DNA of 64,000 nt from Christensenellaceae bacterium (lineage in GTDB: Bacteria; Bacillota; Clostridia; Christensenellales; Christensenellaceae), in assembly GCA_022846035.1 (NCBI GenBank), contig AP025580.1:496001-560000 (forward strand), read 5' to 3'. The position numbers were made by a program, and so were the translations under genes. This document shows positions 23,012 to 32,138 of the stretch, one piece after another. The notes under the pieces are model-generated. The model saw only the letters and a list, made by a program, of their open reading frames with translations. It was not told the origin of the DNA and made no database searches. Positions within the stretch are counted from its first letter, which is position 1. Each line of letters begins with the position of its first letter.

Positions 23012-24046
23012 TTAAACACCATGGCCTTTGCGGTATCTCGCGGGCGTTATGCCCATGGCTTTTTTAAAAGCGCGATGGAAATTACTGAGGTCATGGAAGC
23101 CTGAATTTTCCGCGACTTCCTGTATGGTGAGGCTATTGTTTTTAAGCAACGCGCACGCTTTCTTCAAACGGGTCTGCAAGAGAAGATCGTTAAAAGAGCG
23201 GCCCGTGCTTTTTTTGATGATACGTTGAAGCTGACTGTCGCTGTAGTGGAACTTGCGCGCGACGTCCGCCAAAGAGGCGTCCTTGTAATGATCTAAAATA
23301 TAGTTGAGCACGTCGATGGTATCGCCAGATGTCTGCTCGCTGCCGCTGAATGCGAAATCGTTGAGATGGAAACGCAAAAGCCGCACGCACAGCCACTCAA
23401 ACTGGATATTCAACAGACGGGCGGAATAATCGTCCTGCTGCAGATTGTCGAGGTACATCTGGTAAATCCAATCTTTAAGCACCCTGTCGTCCGCAGTTTT
23501 GAAGTGCAAGTAAGAACCTTGTCTTTTACCGTAAATAACGTGGGCGAAAAAGGTGGCAAGAAGATCGTTATGGTTTAACAACGAGAGGAATACCGTATCG
23601 AAAGTCGACTGGCGGGCGATGATATGGAACACGATGCAGTCATCTTCAAAAATATCCATATGGTGCCAACTGCCCGGGGCGTGCAGGAACAAATCGCCTT
23701 CGCTCATTTCGTAGGGAATCTCTCCCGCATATTCCACACAGTTTCCCTGGTAAACATAGACGAACTCGATAAATTCATGACTGTGACTTTTGACGGGCAT
23801 GTAACGCGGATGGAGTTGGATACTTACATCCGCGCCGCCGGGAATCATCGTATCCTCGTTAAACCGGCTGACCGCGTCCGAAAATTCGGCATACAGGGTC
23901 GTTTTGTCCTCGCGGAAAGCGCGCACGTCAAAATCCTGTATTTTCTCCACGGAGGAAGCGGAGGAAAGCAAAGGATCAAGATCAAGCCCCTGCTGGTAGA
24001 AATATTTACATAGCTGTTCATTCGGCGAAAGCGGAATCTTTATCAT
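23012..24046 (-). CDS. AraC-family regulator with cupin sensor domain
   Basis: The 344-residue protein has an N-terminal beta-barrel sensor region (about residues 75-160, with HSHEFIEFVYVYQG and APGSWHHMDIFEDD). The two helix-turn-helix units of the AraC family span about 245-340 (ASLADVARKFHYSDSQLQRIIKK and SLTIQEVAENSGFHDLSNFHRAFKKAMGITPARYR). Such regulators typically sense a sugar and activate a divergent gene. It is divergent from the sugar-isomerase-like gene with a 98-base shared upstream region, so that gene is its most likely target. Confidence 0.9.
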   Translation of the reverse strand: MIKIPLSPNEQLCKYFYQQGLDLDPLLSSASSVEKIQDFDVRAFREDKTTLYAEFSDAVSRFNEDTMIPGGADVSIQLHPRYMPVKSHSHEFIEFVYVYQGNCVEYAGEIPYEMSEGDLFLHAPGSWHHMDIFEDDCIVFHIIARQSTFDTVFLSLLNHNDLLATFFAHVIYGKRQGSYLHFKTADDRVLKDWIYQMYLDNLQQDDYSARLLNIQFEWLCVRLLRFHLNDFAFSGSEQTSGDTIDVLNYILDHYKDASLADVARKFHYSDSQLQRIIKKSTGRSFNDLLLQTRLKKACALLKNNSLTIQEVAENSGFHDLSNFHRAFKKAMGITPARYRKGHGV

Positions 24047-24144
24047 ATACTAAATATACCACAAAACTTGCGTTTATATGCAATATTTCATGTTTGCTTT
24101 TTCTGCTAGGATAAAATCAGAGAATAATAAAGGAGGCCTTTTCA

Positions 24145-25686
24145 ATGATCAGAAAAGCAGAAGAAGTAAAATTGAACGTCAAACCGGTGTTCATCGCGCT
24201 GGTACACAAATACTTTTACGAAGGCCCGTGCCGATTCGGCAAGGGAGACGCGCTTAGGTCCGGCTATGACGAAATTATGGAACGCGAGATGTATAAGCAG
24301 TTCCAGGAAGATGTGAAAAAACATATGCCGCAGGAGGTCAATATTCTGCCGCCCGTGTATGTGGAGCGGTATGACGACTGGAACCAGGAAGAAGATATGT
24401 ACGAAAAGATTATGGAGGACAACGAAAAGACAGACCTTTATCTTTTCAGGACATACATCGGACGGAACGAGATCGTACTGGAAATCGCGCAACGTTCCCA
24501 AAAACCGGTCACGGTAGTGCCGACTGCATGCTGCGAGGTGCTTGCGCTTTCCGCCGCGCTCACGAGCAGGAACCTGGAATTCTATGCCGCGCGCACATGG
24601 CCGGAACTGGAAACGGACTTAAAGGCGCTGCGCCTGAGAAAAGTACTCAGGAATACCAGCGTACTCTTAAGCTCGCGTTTCAATTCGACGATGTCGTTTT
24701 CCAGCGTGGATACTTTCCGCTCGCTGGATGAAGTCACGGACAAGCTGGGCGTGCGCTTCCGTTATAAAAATATTCATGAGCTTTTAGACCAGATGTCTCC
24801 CGCAACGGACGGCGGTAATCCGACGACGCCCGGAAGAAAGACCCCCGATCTTACGGAAGAAGATATGGCGGAAGTCAACCGTCTCGCGGACGAAATGATG
24901 CGCGAGGCGAAAGAGGTGCATGTAGACAGGGAGTTTTTGGAGAAGTCGCTGATCGCTTATGTGACGGTCAAAAAGAACCTGGACCTTGCAGACTGCAACG
25001 CGTTCACAGTTCCCTGTCCGGATGTGTGCTCCACGCGCAGGATCAACGAACAGCAGTTTACTTTCTGCATGACGCATTCATTGCTCAACGAACAGGGGAT
25101 TCCGTCCGCATGCGAATATGATATTAACGCTTTGCTTTCGATGATGCTGTTGACGGGCGTATCGCACAAGGCGCCTTATATGGGCAACTGTGTGCCCCTG
25201 CCCATGGAGGATGGGAAGCTCAATCGGGATGCGGTCGAAAGCTCGTTCTTTGTCCATGAGGAAGACCTTGATTTCATCAAGGACCACAACGATCTGTATG
25301 TCATCGAACACTCCGTTCCCAACCGCAAGCTGAAAGGCCTTGACAGCGAGCAGGCGGATTTTGCCTTACGCCACTTTGCGTACGAGCAGGGCTTCGGCGC
25401 CGTTTTGCGCTATGATTTCCGCAAGGATACAGGCCAGGTCATTACGATGGCGCGCTTTTCGCCGGATGTGAAAAAGCTGTTCGTCGGCAAGGGAACGATT
25501 GTCGGCGGCGGCGGTTACGATCATGATAACTGCAACACGGCGGTGTTCTTTAAGCCGGAAGACCAGAAAGCGTTTTATGACGCGCAGAAATATGTGGGCA
25601 ACCATATGCCGCTCGTGTATGGGGACTATAGGGAAGAATTAAAGCGCCTTGGAGAAATACTCGGCCTTACAGTCATCGAAGCGTAA
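24145..25686 (+). CDS. sugar isomerase, L-fucose/L-arabinose isomerase-like
   Basis: This 513-residue cytosolic protein looks like the fucose/arabinose isomerase superfamily, metal-dependent aldose-ketose isomerases. Relevant segments are FRTYIGRNEIVLEIA near residue 92, SSRFNSTMSF near 170, and QGIPSACEYDINALLSMMLL near 317-336, whose Glu is the expected metal ligand. A Gly-rich GTIVGGGGYDHDNC near 451 may supply the C-terminal histidine. The substrate cannot be inferred. No kinase, aldolase or transporter adjoins, which is unusual for a catabolic isomerase. An AAAGGAGG site gives a strong start. The divergent AraC gene probably controls it. Confidence 0.75.
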   Translation: MIRKAEEVKLNVKPVFIALVHKYFYEGPCRFGKGDALRSGYDEIMEREMYKQFQEDVKKHMPQEVNILPPVYVERYDDWNQEEDMYEKIMEDNEKTDLYLFRTYIGRNEIVLEIAQRSQKPVTVVPTACCEVLALSAALTSRNLEFYAARTWPELETDLKALRLRKVLRNTSVLLSSRFNSTMSFSSVDTFRSLDEVTDKLGVRFRYKNIHELLDQMSPATDGGNPTTPGRKTPDLTEEDMAEVNRLADEMMREAKEVHVDREFLEKSLIAYVTVKKNLDLADCNAFTVPCPDVCSTRRINEQQFTFCMTHSLLNEQGIPSACEYDINALLSMMLLTGVSHKAPYMGNCVPLPMEDGKLNRDAVESSFFVHEEDLDFIKDHNDLYVIEHSVPNRKLKGLDSEQADFALRHFAYEQGFGAVLRYDFRKDTGQVITMARFSPDVKKLFVGKGTIVGGGGYDHDNCNTAVFFKPEDQKAFYDAQKYVGNHMPLVYGDYREELKRLGEILGLTVIEA

Positions 25687-25690
25687 AACA

Positions 25691-26098
25691 ATGGATAAAC
25701 AGATCAAAGAACGGTTATTACAGTCAAAAAAAGCCGCCGCCGAAGAAGCGGCGGCGATTCTCGCGGAAAAAGAACTAAGCGAGCGAGCCCTTGAAATGCA
25801 CTTGAAGCGCTACTTGCAGTGCAAATTTATGCTGGAAGAGCAGGAGTGCGTTTCCGACTGTATTGACGAGCTCTCGAAAGCCAGTATCGCCAAAAGCCTG
25901 AGGCTCAGCAAGGAGCTGCTGAAAGAAGTGGATATTGCCACAAGCTGCGAGGGAGCGACGTCCGCAACGATTAAAAAAGTACTGTTTTTTATGGCGGTGC
26001 AAAGGGAGCTGGGTATTCGCCTGCCTGCGGACGGGATCGCAGGGGTCGAAACGATAGGCGATCTGGCAAAACTGGTATTTCCGGCGCTTAAGGGATAA
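25691..26098 (+). CDS. helical protein with carrier-protein-like C-terminus
   Basis: This is a 135-residue protein that I cannot assign to a named family. Residues 1-80 are charged and helical with three cysteines (Cys44, Cys53, Cys57). Residues about 92-132 (KKVLFFMAVQRELGIRLPADGI then ETIGDLAKLV) resemble helices II-IV of acyl carrier proteins, but a threonine sits where the phosphopantetheine serine would be. It starts four bases after the isomerase stop with only a weak ribosome site and is 30 bases upstream of the cysteine desulfurase, so it probably belongs to the sulfur-transfer operon. Function unknown. Confidence 0.6.
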   Translation: MDKQIKERLLQSKKAAAEEAAAILAEKELSERALEMHLKRYLQCKFMLEEQECVSDCIDELSKASIAKSLRLSKELLKEVDIATSCEGATSATIKKVLFFMAVQRELGIRLPADGIAGVETIGDLAKLVFPALKG

Positions 26099-26128
26099 GG
26101 AACGCTGGCGGAAAAAGGAGCAGGAGAA

Positions 26129-27358
26129 ATGTTTGATATTGCCGCGTGCAGGAAAGATTTTCCGGTGCTTGGAAAAACAATATATGGCAAACCGCTTGTA
26201 TATCTGGATAATGCGGCCACGACGCAGGTTCCAAAGCAGGTGCTCGAGGCTTTCAGCGAACATTATGAGCAAGAACACGCGAATGTGCATCGCGGTATCC
26301 ATTACCTGAGCGAGCGTTCGACACAAAAGCTCGAGGAAGCGCGCTGCGCGGTGCAGCGTTTTTTGGGCGCGCGCTACTTAGAAGAGATCATCTTTACGCA
26401 GGGAACGACAGACGGAATCAACCTGGTAGCGGGCGGCATGGCGCGGGAAATACGCGAGGGTGACGAGATCGTGGTTTCTATGCTCGAGCACCATTCCAAT
26501 TTTGTACCGTGGCAGCAGCTTTGCCTGCGCAATAAGGCCAAATTGCGCATCGCTCCGGCTCCGGACGGGGAGATCGATCTGGAGGCCTTTGCGGCGATGC
26601 TCACAAAACGGACAAAGATGGTCGCGCTGACGCAGGTATCCAACCTGACCGGCAGCGTGCTGCCGCTTAGGCAAATGATTGCCATGGCGCATGAAAAAGG
26701 GATCCCTGTGCTTGTAGACGGCGCGCAGGGAATCCGTCACGAACAAACGGACGTACTTGAGCTTGATTGCGATTTCTATTGTTTTTCCGGACACAAGATG
26801 CTTGCCCCCACCGGCATTGGCGTACTTTATGGGAAAAAAGAGCGGCTGGAGGCTTTAACGCCCGTTCGTTTTGGCGGCGGCATGGTGGACGTCGTGACGC
26901 GGGAACATACTACATTTGCGCCGCTTCCGGCGCGGCTGGAAGCGGGAACGCCCAACTTTGCCGGAGCGATCGCGCTTGCTGCGGCTGTCCGCTATCTGGA
27001 AGAAAAAGGCCGCCGTGACATCGGCAGGCGGGAAGCAAAGCTACTTGCCTATACGGAACAGAAGCTGCAAGGCATAGACGGACTGCATATCCTGGGCAGT
27101 CCGCGCAAAAGAAGCGGGGCGGTCTCTTTTGGGATGGACGACATACATTCCTACGACCTTGCAAGCATACTCGATAAAATGGGAATCGCAGTACGTTCGG
27201 GCAGTCATTGCGCGCAGGTCGCACTGCAGGAATTCTCGATGACGGAAGCGACGCGCGTTTCGCCTGCTTTTTACAACACCGCAGAAGAGATCGATGTGCT
27301 TGCAGAGGGCGTCAGGCGGGCGGGGGAGATGCTGCGCAAATGGAGGGAAAAGGGATGA
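26129..27358 (+). CDS. SufS-type cysteine desulfurase
   Basis: This 409-residue PLP enzyme takes sulfur from L-cysteine to form alanine and a persulfide. Expected features are YLDNAATTQVP near residue 25, TTDGINLVA, EHHSN near 120, HANVHRG, the PLP-binding Lys223 (CFSGHKM), GTPNFAG, and the catalytic Cys361 in RSGSHCAQ, which sits on the short loop typical of group II (SufS/CsdA). The SufE-like gene overlaps its stop (ATGA), matching the known SufS-SufE partnership. No sufBCD scaffold genes are present, so this may be a specialised or CsdAE-like pair. Confidence 0.92.
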   Translation: MFDIAACRKDFPVLGKTIYGKPLVYLDNAATTQVPKQVLEAFSEHYEQEHANVHRGIHYLSERSTQKLEEARCAVQRFLGARYLEEIIFTQGTTDGINLVAGGMAREIREGDEIVVSMLEHHSNFVPWQQLCLRNKAKLRIAPAPDGEIDLEAFAAMLTKRTKMVALTQVSNLTGSVLPLRQMIAMAHEKGIPVLVDGAQGIRHEQTDVLELDCDFYCFSGHKMLAPTGIGVLYGKKERLEALTPVRFGGGMVDVVTREHTTFAPLPARLEAGTPNFAGAIALAAAVRYLEEKGRRDIGRREAKLLAYTEQKLQGIDGLHILGSPRKRSGAVSFGMDDIHSYDLASILDKMGIAVRSGSHCAQVALQEFSMTEATRVSPAFYNTAEEIDVLAEGVRRAGEMLRKWREKG

Positions 27359-27774
27359 CAATCCGCGAGCAGGAACAAAACTTCATCGACGACTTCAACG
27401 AACTTAACGACTGGTTCTTACAGTATGAGTACCTGATCGAGCTTACTTGCGGTATGCAGGAGCTTGAGAAAGATAAAAGGACGGAGCGCACGCGGGTCGC
27501 GGGATGTCAGTCGGGCGTTTGGCTGGGAATGGAAATCCAGGACGGAACAGTTTTGGTCAGGGCCTACAGCGACGCGCTGATTATAAAAGGTATGCTTGCC
27601 GTAATCGTCTCGCTGCTCTCGGGCCGTAGGGCAGAGGAGATCGCCGCATATGAAATGCGGTTTGTAGACGAAACGCCGCTTAAGGAGCAAATGTCTACCG
27701 ACCGTTTTAAGGGAATGTCGGCGGTGGTAGACGCCATCAAAGCGTTTGCCAGGCGGCAGATAAAAAAAGAATAG
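27355..27774 (+). CDS. SufE-type sulfur acceptor
   Basis: This 139-residue SufE/CsdE-like protein accepts persulfide sulfur from the adjacent desulfurase. The acceptor is Cys51 in RVAGCQSGVWL, the family's central motif; YLIELTCGMQ and the ALIIKGMLAVIVSLLSG helix also fit. The ATG overlaps the desulfurase stop. Compared with E. coli SufE the length is normal. It ends the three-gene unit and is followed by a terminator. Confidence 0.9.
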   Translation: MTIREQEQNFIDDFNELNDWFLQYEYLIELTCGMQELEKDKRTERTRVAGCQSGVWLGMEIQDGTVLVRAYSDALIIKGMLAVIVSLLSGRRAEEIAAYEMRFVDETPLKEQMSTDRFKGMSAVVDAIKAFARRQIKKE

Positions 27775-27792
27775 CGATTGAAGTTTTTTAAG

Positions 27793-27827
27793 ACGGGCTT
27801 TTTTCGGCAAGGGAAAGCCCGTTTTTT
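27793..27827 (+). terminator. intrinsic terminator after the sufE-like gene
   Basis: Nine-base stem ACGGGCTTT/AAAGCCCGT, 12-base loop and six T residues. Confidence 0.82.
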
Positions 27828-27908
27828 GTCGCGTATATCCACAGGAACGCAGGAGCGCGGGAGAAGCGGATGGATACGGCTAAATGTTACAAAAAGTTTA
27901 CTTATTTC

Positions 27909-27938
27909 ATGACAATTGCCATGCGATTGTGATATAAT
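27909..27938 (+). promoter_or_regulatory. promoter of the mreCD-pbp2 operon with internal dyad
   Basis: ATGACA (27909-27914) and a perfect TATAAT (27933-27938) are 18 bases apart. The spacer holds a dyad, ACAATTGC-CAT-GCGATTGT (27912-27930, seven of eight pairs), a good place for a repressor. Confidence 0.6.
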
Positions 27939-27989
27939 CTATAGAAAGTCGGCGCATGGCGCCAGAAATGATTGGAAGGTAGCTATTTC

Positions 27990-28943
27990 GTGGGCTTCTT
28001 GAGAAATAAACCGCTTGTGGTTACGATTATCATAGTGGTGATATTGATCATACTGATGGCCGCAACGGGCTCTTCGGGTACATCCGCAGACGGTGCGAAT
28101 GTGGTTGGCGGCGCGTTTGTTCCCGTACAGAAATTCTTTTATCAGATTTCCGATTCGGTAGGCGGTTTTTTTGATAATGTATTCCATAGCGGGGACATGG
28201 CGGGCGAGAAAGAAAGATTGGATTCGGAGCTTGAGACGATCAAGGGACAGATGAACGATTATGACGAATTAAAGGCCCAGAACGACCGCCTCAAGGAAAT
28301 GCTTGATTATAAACAGAAAAATACTTCGCAGGAGCTCAAGGTGGCGACGATTATCGGCAAAAATCCAGGCAACTGGTTCGATGTATTCACCATCGACCTG
28401 GGCTCAAATGACGGGATCGAAAAAAATATGCCGGTCATTACCGCGGACGGACTGGTGGGGCGTGTGGAAGAAGTGGGCCTTAACTGGTCGAAGGTGATGG
28501 CTGTGATCGACGGCAGAAGCAACGTGCCGGCAATCATGGAGCGTACGCGCGAGTATGGCGTCGTCAAGGGAAGTATTTCACAGGATTCGCTTGACGCTTC
28601 GCTCTATATGAATTACCTGCCGCTTGATTCCGATGTGGTCGAGGGCGATAAGGTGCTGACCTCGGGGCTTGACGGGATATATCCGAAAGGCCTTATGATC
28701 GGGACGGTCCAGAGCACCTCGCAGGCGGGATCCACGGGCGTTAACGTAAAGATTATATCGTCTGTCGATTTCCGCAGGCTGGAAGAGGTGTTTGTGGTGG
28801 TTGCCGTCGATGGAGAGGCAACGGGCGAGACGAGCGCAAACGAAGTAACGGGAAGCGATTCCGCCCTCCCAGAGCCGAGCTCCACGCCGGAGCCGGGCGC
28901 AAGCCCCAGCCCTGACGCAACGGAAACCGCGACGCAGGGGTGA
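27990..28943 (+). CDS. mreC: rod shape-determining protein MreC
   Basis: The gene encodes 317 residues. A single N-terminal membrane helix (about 8-28, PLVVTIIIVVILIILMAA) is followed by a coiled coil (about 62-105) and the MreC beta domain with DLGSNDGIEKNMPVITADGLVGRV near 135-158. The C-terminal extension of about 40 residues is Ser/Pro/Glu-rich and disordered. MreC organises the elongation machinery outside the membrane with MreD and PBP2. The start is the GTG at 27990, about ten bases after GGAAGG. mreB, which usually comes first, is not in this window. Confidence 0.92.
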   Translation: MGFLRNKPLVVTIIIVVILIILMAATGSSGTSADGANVVGGAFVPVQKFFYQISDSVGGFFDNVFHSGDMAGEKERLDSELETIKGQMNDYDELKAQNDRLKEMLDYKQKNTSQELKVATIIGKNPGNWFDVFTIDLGSNDGIEKNMPVITADGLVGRVEEVGLNWSKVMAVIDGRSNVPAIMERTREYGVVKGSISQDSLDASLYMNYLPLDSDVVEGDKVLTSGLDGIYPKGLMIGTVQSTSQAGSTGVNVKIISSVDFRRLEEVFVVVAVDGEATGETSANEVTGSDSALPEPSSTPEPGASPSPDATETATQG

Positions 28944-28950
28944 ATAGCTG

Positions 28951-29475
28951 ATGAGATATGTTGTGCTTACCATAATGGGCGTTTTCAGCGTCATCTTCTC
29001 CGGCTCCCTGCTGCGTGATTTAAGCATCGCGGGGATCCCGATGCAGATCGATCTTTTGCTGCTCATTGCCCTGAGCCTTGCGGTGACGGAAAAAAGCAGC
29101 ATGCCGATCGTATTTGCGGCGGCCAGCGGGCTGCTTATGGATATTATGTATTCAACGGTGCTGGGAACGTATGCGTTTTGTTATACGGTTGTCACGGCCC
29201 TGGTTGTCCTGTTTTTTCGCAAGGCGGGACGTTTTAACATACTGTACCTGTTTGTGGTGGGGGCAGGCGGCTATATTGTAAAAGAACTACTGACGGCGCT
29301 GCTGGTATTCATCCAGAGCGCGCGTTTCTCTATGCCTGTGATGTTGGCGTATAACATCCTGCCTTCGGCCATTCTTACCGGAGCGTTGATGTTGGCAGCG
29401 TATTATTTGATCGCCAAGCTGATGAAAAACAACTGGATGCGCCCACGGGCATCATATCGTTTTGACGATATGTAA
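28951..29475 (+). CDS. mreD: rod shape-determining protein MreD
   Basis: This 174-residue membrane protein has five or six hydrophobic helices, matching MreD, a poorly conserved partner of MreC in lateral wall growth. Identification rests on topology, length and its place between mreC (seven bases upstream) and pbp2 (24 bases downstream). ASGLLMDIMYSTVLGTYAFCYT near residue 52 is the usual conserved loop. Confidence 0.9.
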   Translation: MRYVVLTIMGVFSVIFSGSLLRDLSIAGIPMQIDLLLLIALSLAVTEKSSMPIVFAAASGLLMDIMYSTVLGTYAFCYTVVTALVVLFFRKAGRFNILYLFVVGAGGYIVKELLTALLVFIQSARFSMPVMLAYNILPSAILTGALMLAAYYLIAKLMKNNWMRPRASYRFDDM

Positions 29476-29499
29476 GGGGATCGTTTTTAAGAGGAAAAA

Positions 29500-32043
29500 A
29501 TGTTAAAAAAGTTAAAGAATAGATTTTTGATAAGTTTTACGGTCATTGCGCTGCTGTTTGTCATGCTGATGGTAGGGCTGGGAAACCTTACGCTTGTGCA
29601 GGGCGATACGCTCTCGACGCAATCGGAGGATAAGAAAGTCCGTACGATTCCGCTGAAAGGCGCGCGCGGGCAGATCACCGACGCTACGGGAATACCGCTC
29701 GCGTATGACCAGAGCAGCTACAATATTCAATTCACCAAGGATCCGTCACGGAATACCACCACAGATAAGGCATATTATACGGATGTACTGATTCGCGCGA
29801 TCGCGCTGATCGAGGAAAACGGCGGAAGTACGATCGATACATTTGCCATCAAACGGCAAGACGACGGTACGTTTGCTTTTGATTTCGGTATCACGGACCC
29901 GTCGGCGATCGCAAAGCGCGAGGAAGACTGGCGGACCAATATGTTCGTTTCCAAAATGGCGGAGCCGGACGTTATTTACCGCGACCTGCGCAGCCGATAC
30001 CGCATTCCGGAGGAATATACCTATGAACAGGCGCGCAAGCTGCTTTCCATCTGGCAGGAGGTGCAGCTTTCGTCTTATCGCGCCTATGTTCCGGTTACGA
30101 TTTGTACAAACGTGGATATGAACCTGGTATCTGTACTGGAGGGGCACTCGGACGACCTTGACGGCATCGAGATTGCCGAAAGCGCCACGCGCGTTTATCC
30201 CAAAGACGACGTGATGGCGGTACTGCTTGGTTATATGGGCAAAATGAACGATAAGGATACGGTAACGGAGTATGAGGCCAAGGGATATTCGGCGGACGAC
30301 CTGATTGGCGCGACAGGCCTTGAAAACACAATGGAGCAATACCTGACGGGAAATTCCAAGGAGAAGCAGGGAAGCCGGCAGGTCGAGGTCAACAGCAAGG
30401 GCAAGGTGATTCAGGAGCTTTCTTATATCCCGCCGCAGCAGGGCTATGACGTGCGATTGACGATCGATCTGCAAATGCAGATGGCGGCCGAAAAGGCGAT
30501 CAAGGAAAATGTGGAAGAGGTCTACCAGAAGCAATACGATATGTACTATAACCCCACAACGGAGGAGCAGGCCAAAAAGCGTGAGGATTACGATACCGAA
30601 CTTGACAAGCGTACTTTAAAAGAAGGACAGGAAACCAATTTTGATAAGCTGAACCTGGCAAAATCCGGCGCGCTCGTCGTGATGGACGTCAAGACAGGAA
30701 ACGTCCTGGCGATGGCCAATTATCCCTCGTATGACGCAAACCTGTTTACCAACGGTATTTCGACGGAGGCCATGGAGGAATTAAACGACAATCCGGGTAC
30801 GCCGCTTTTCAACAAGGCGATTTCGTCCAAGGGTATTCCTGGCTCGATCTTTAAGATGGTTACGGGCATGGGCGGCCTGATGGAGGGGGCGATCACCCTT
30901 GATACGACCATTACCGACGAGAAGTATTTCACGAAATATGTGCAGGAAAATTATATCGGGCATGTTCCCTCATGCTGGATCAGCGAATATAACCTGGGCA
31001 ATCATGCAAATTTGGACCTCGAGCATGCGCTTGAGCGTAGCTGTAACTATTTCTTCTATACTGTGGCGGACGAGATCGGTATTGACAACGTCGTGAAATG
31101 GGGCGAAAATTTCGGCCTCACGAAGCCGACAAATATCGAGCTTACCGGAGAAGCGGTGGGGCAGATCGGTAACCAGGACGTCCTTTACGATCCGACTAAG
31201 CCTCTGGATCAACAAAAAACGTCCCTGCCGACGCTGGTGCGCTCGCAGATCATGGGCTATTTGGAAAAGTACGGGAACGAACTTGGCGCAACCTATACGG
31301 AAGAACAGATCACGGCAACAACCGACAAGCTGATGCAACTGGTAGCGCCCGCGCTGACGGCGGAAGGTAATTTAACGCTGGGCGAGCAAATCACGACAGT
31401 GTTGTTTGAAGAGCTGGATATTACGGCAAGGACATCGAGGAACCGTGGCTGGCACAATGAGATCAACCAGTCGCTCCAGCAATTGAAATGGAATCCCAAC
31501 CAAACGATCACGGCGGGTATCGGTACCAACTTTACAACGCTGACGCCTATCGCGGTCGCGCGTTATGTTTCCTCGCTCGTCAATGGAGGTACGGTATACA
31601 ACGCGCATATCGTGGACAGCGTCTTAGACCAGGACGGCAATGTGATCGAGCAGATGCAGCCTGAGGTCTATAATACGATCGACGCGCCCGCAGAGTATTT
31701 TGCCACGATCAAACAGGGAATGCAGGATGTTGTAAACAGCGACGACGAGCTGGGCAGCGCCTCCTCGGTATTTAAAGGATGGGAATACGCTGGGCAGATC
31801 GGCGGTAAGACGGGAAGCGGACAGGTTTCGGAAATCGAGCTTGAGAACAACGCCTGGTTTGTAGCCTTTGCGCCGTACGACGATCCTCAGATCGCGGTAG
31901 TTTCTTATATCCCCAACGGATATTCGGGCGCCAGCGCCGCGCCGGCGGCAAAAAGCATTCTCCAATATTATCTGGACGGACTGGCGGCGGACGAAACGCC
32001 CAAGACGGAATCGCTGCCCACGGACAATCAGATCGTCTTGTAA
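29500..32043 (+). CDS. class B penicillin-binding protein 2 (elongation transpeptidase)
   Basis: This 847-residue transpeptidase has one N-terminal helix (about 8-30), a dimerisation/pedestal region and a C-terminal penicillin-binding domain. Active-site motifs are Ser449-X-X-Lys452 (GSIFKMV), Ser514-Cys-Asn516 (RSCNYF) and Lys770-Thr-Gly (GKTGSGQ). The SXN-KTG distance is about 256 residues against about 135-160 in E. coli class B PBPs; the extra stretch (about 565-650) looks helical and is rich in Thr, Gln and Glu. It cross-links wall peptides during elongation with MreCD and RodA. Its location identifies it as the elongasome PBP. Confidence 0.92.
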   Translation: MLKKLKNRFLISFTVIALLFVMLMVGLGNLTLVQGDTLSTQSEDKKVRTIPLKGARGQITDATGIPLAYDQSSYNIQFTKDPSRNTTTDKAYYTDVLIRAIALIEENGGSTIDTFAIKRQDDGTFAFDFGITDPSAIAKREEDWRTNMFVSKMAEPDVIYRDLRSRYRIPEEYTYEQARKLLSIWQEVQLSSYRAYVPVTICTNVDMNLVSVLEGHSDDLDGIEIAESATRVYPKDDVMAVLLGYMGKMNDKDTVTEYEAKGYSADDLIGATGLENTMEQYLTGNSKEKQGSRQVEVNSKGKVIQELSYIPPQQGYDVRLTIDLQMQMAAEKAIKENVEEVYQKQYDMYYNPTTEEQAKKREDYDTELDKRTLKEGQETNFDKLNLAKSGALVVMDVKTGNVLAMANYPSYDANLFTNGISTEAMEELNDNPGTPLFNKAISSKGIPGSIFKMVTGMGGLMEGAITLDTTITDEKYFTKYVQENYIGHVPSCWISEYNLGNHANLDLEHALERSCNYFFYTVADEIGIDNVVKWGENFGLTKPTNIELTGEAVGQIGNQDVLYDPTKPLDQQKTSLPTLVRSQIMGYLEKYGNELGATYTEEQITATTDKLMQLVAPALTAEGNLTLGEQITTVLFEELDITARTSRNRGWHNEINQSLQQLKWNPNQTITAGIGTNFTTLTPIAVARYVSSLVNGGTVYNAHIVDSVLDQDGNVIEQMQPEVYNTIDAPAEYFATIKQGMQDVVNSDDELGSASSVFKGWEYAGQIGGKTGSGQVSEIELENNAWFVAFAPYDDPQIAVVSYIPNGYSGASAAPAAKSILQYYLDGLAADETPKTESLPTDNQIVL

Positions 32044-32049
32044 AAAGAT

Positions 32050-32078
32050 TTGCTATGGCATATATTATCATGTATAAT
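32050..32078 (+). promoter_or_regulatory. promoter of minCDE
   Basis: TTGCTA and a perfect TATAAT are exactly 17 bases apart, starting seven bases after the pbp2 stop. The min genes therefore have their own transcript start in addition to read-through. Confidence 0.7.
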
Positions 32079-32138
32079 ATATTGCGTAATAATTTGGGTG
32101 AAAACGGCTTTCCCATAAGGGTGGCACGGAGGTTAGCA

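Noticed and set aside
27828-27850. A near-match to a DnaA box (TATATCCACA)
   Set aside because: Only one copy is present, with no AT-rich unwinding region or replication-origin genes nearby.
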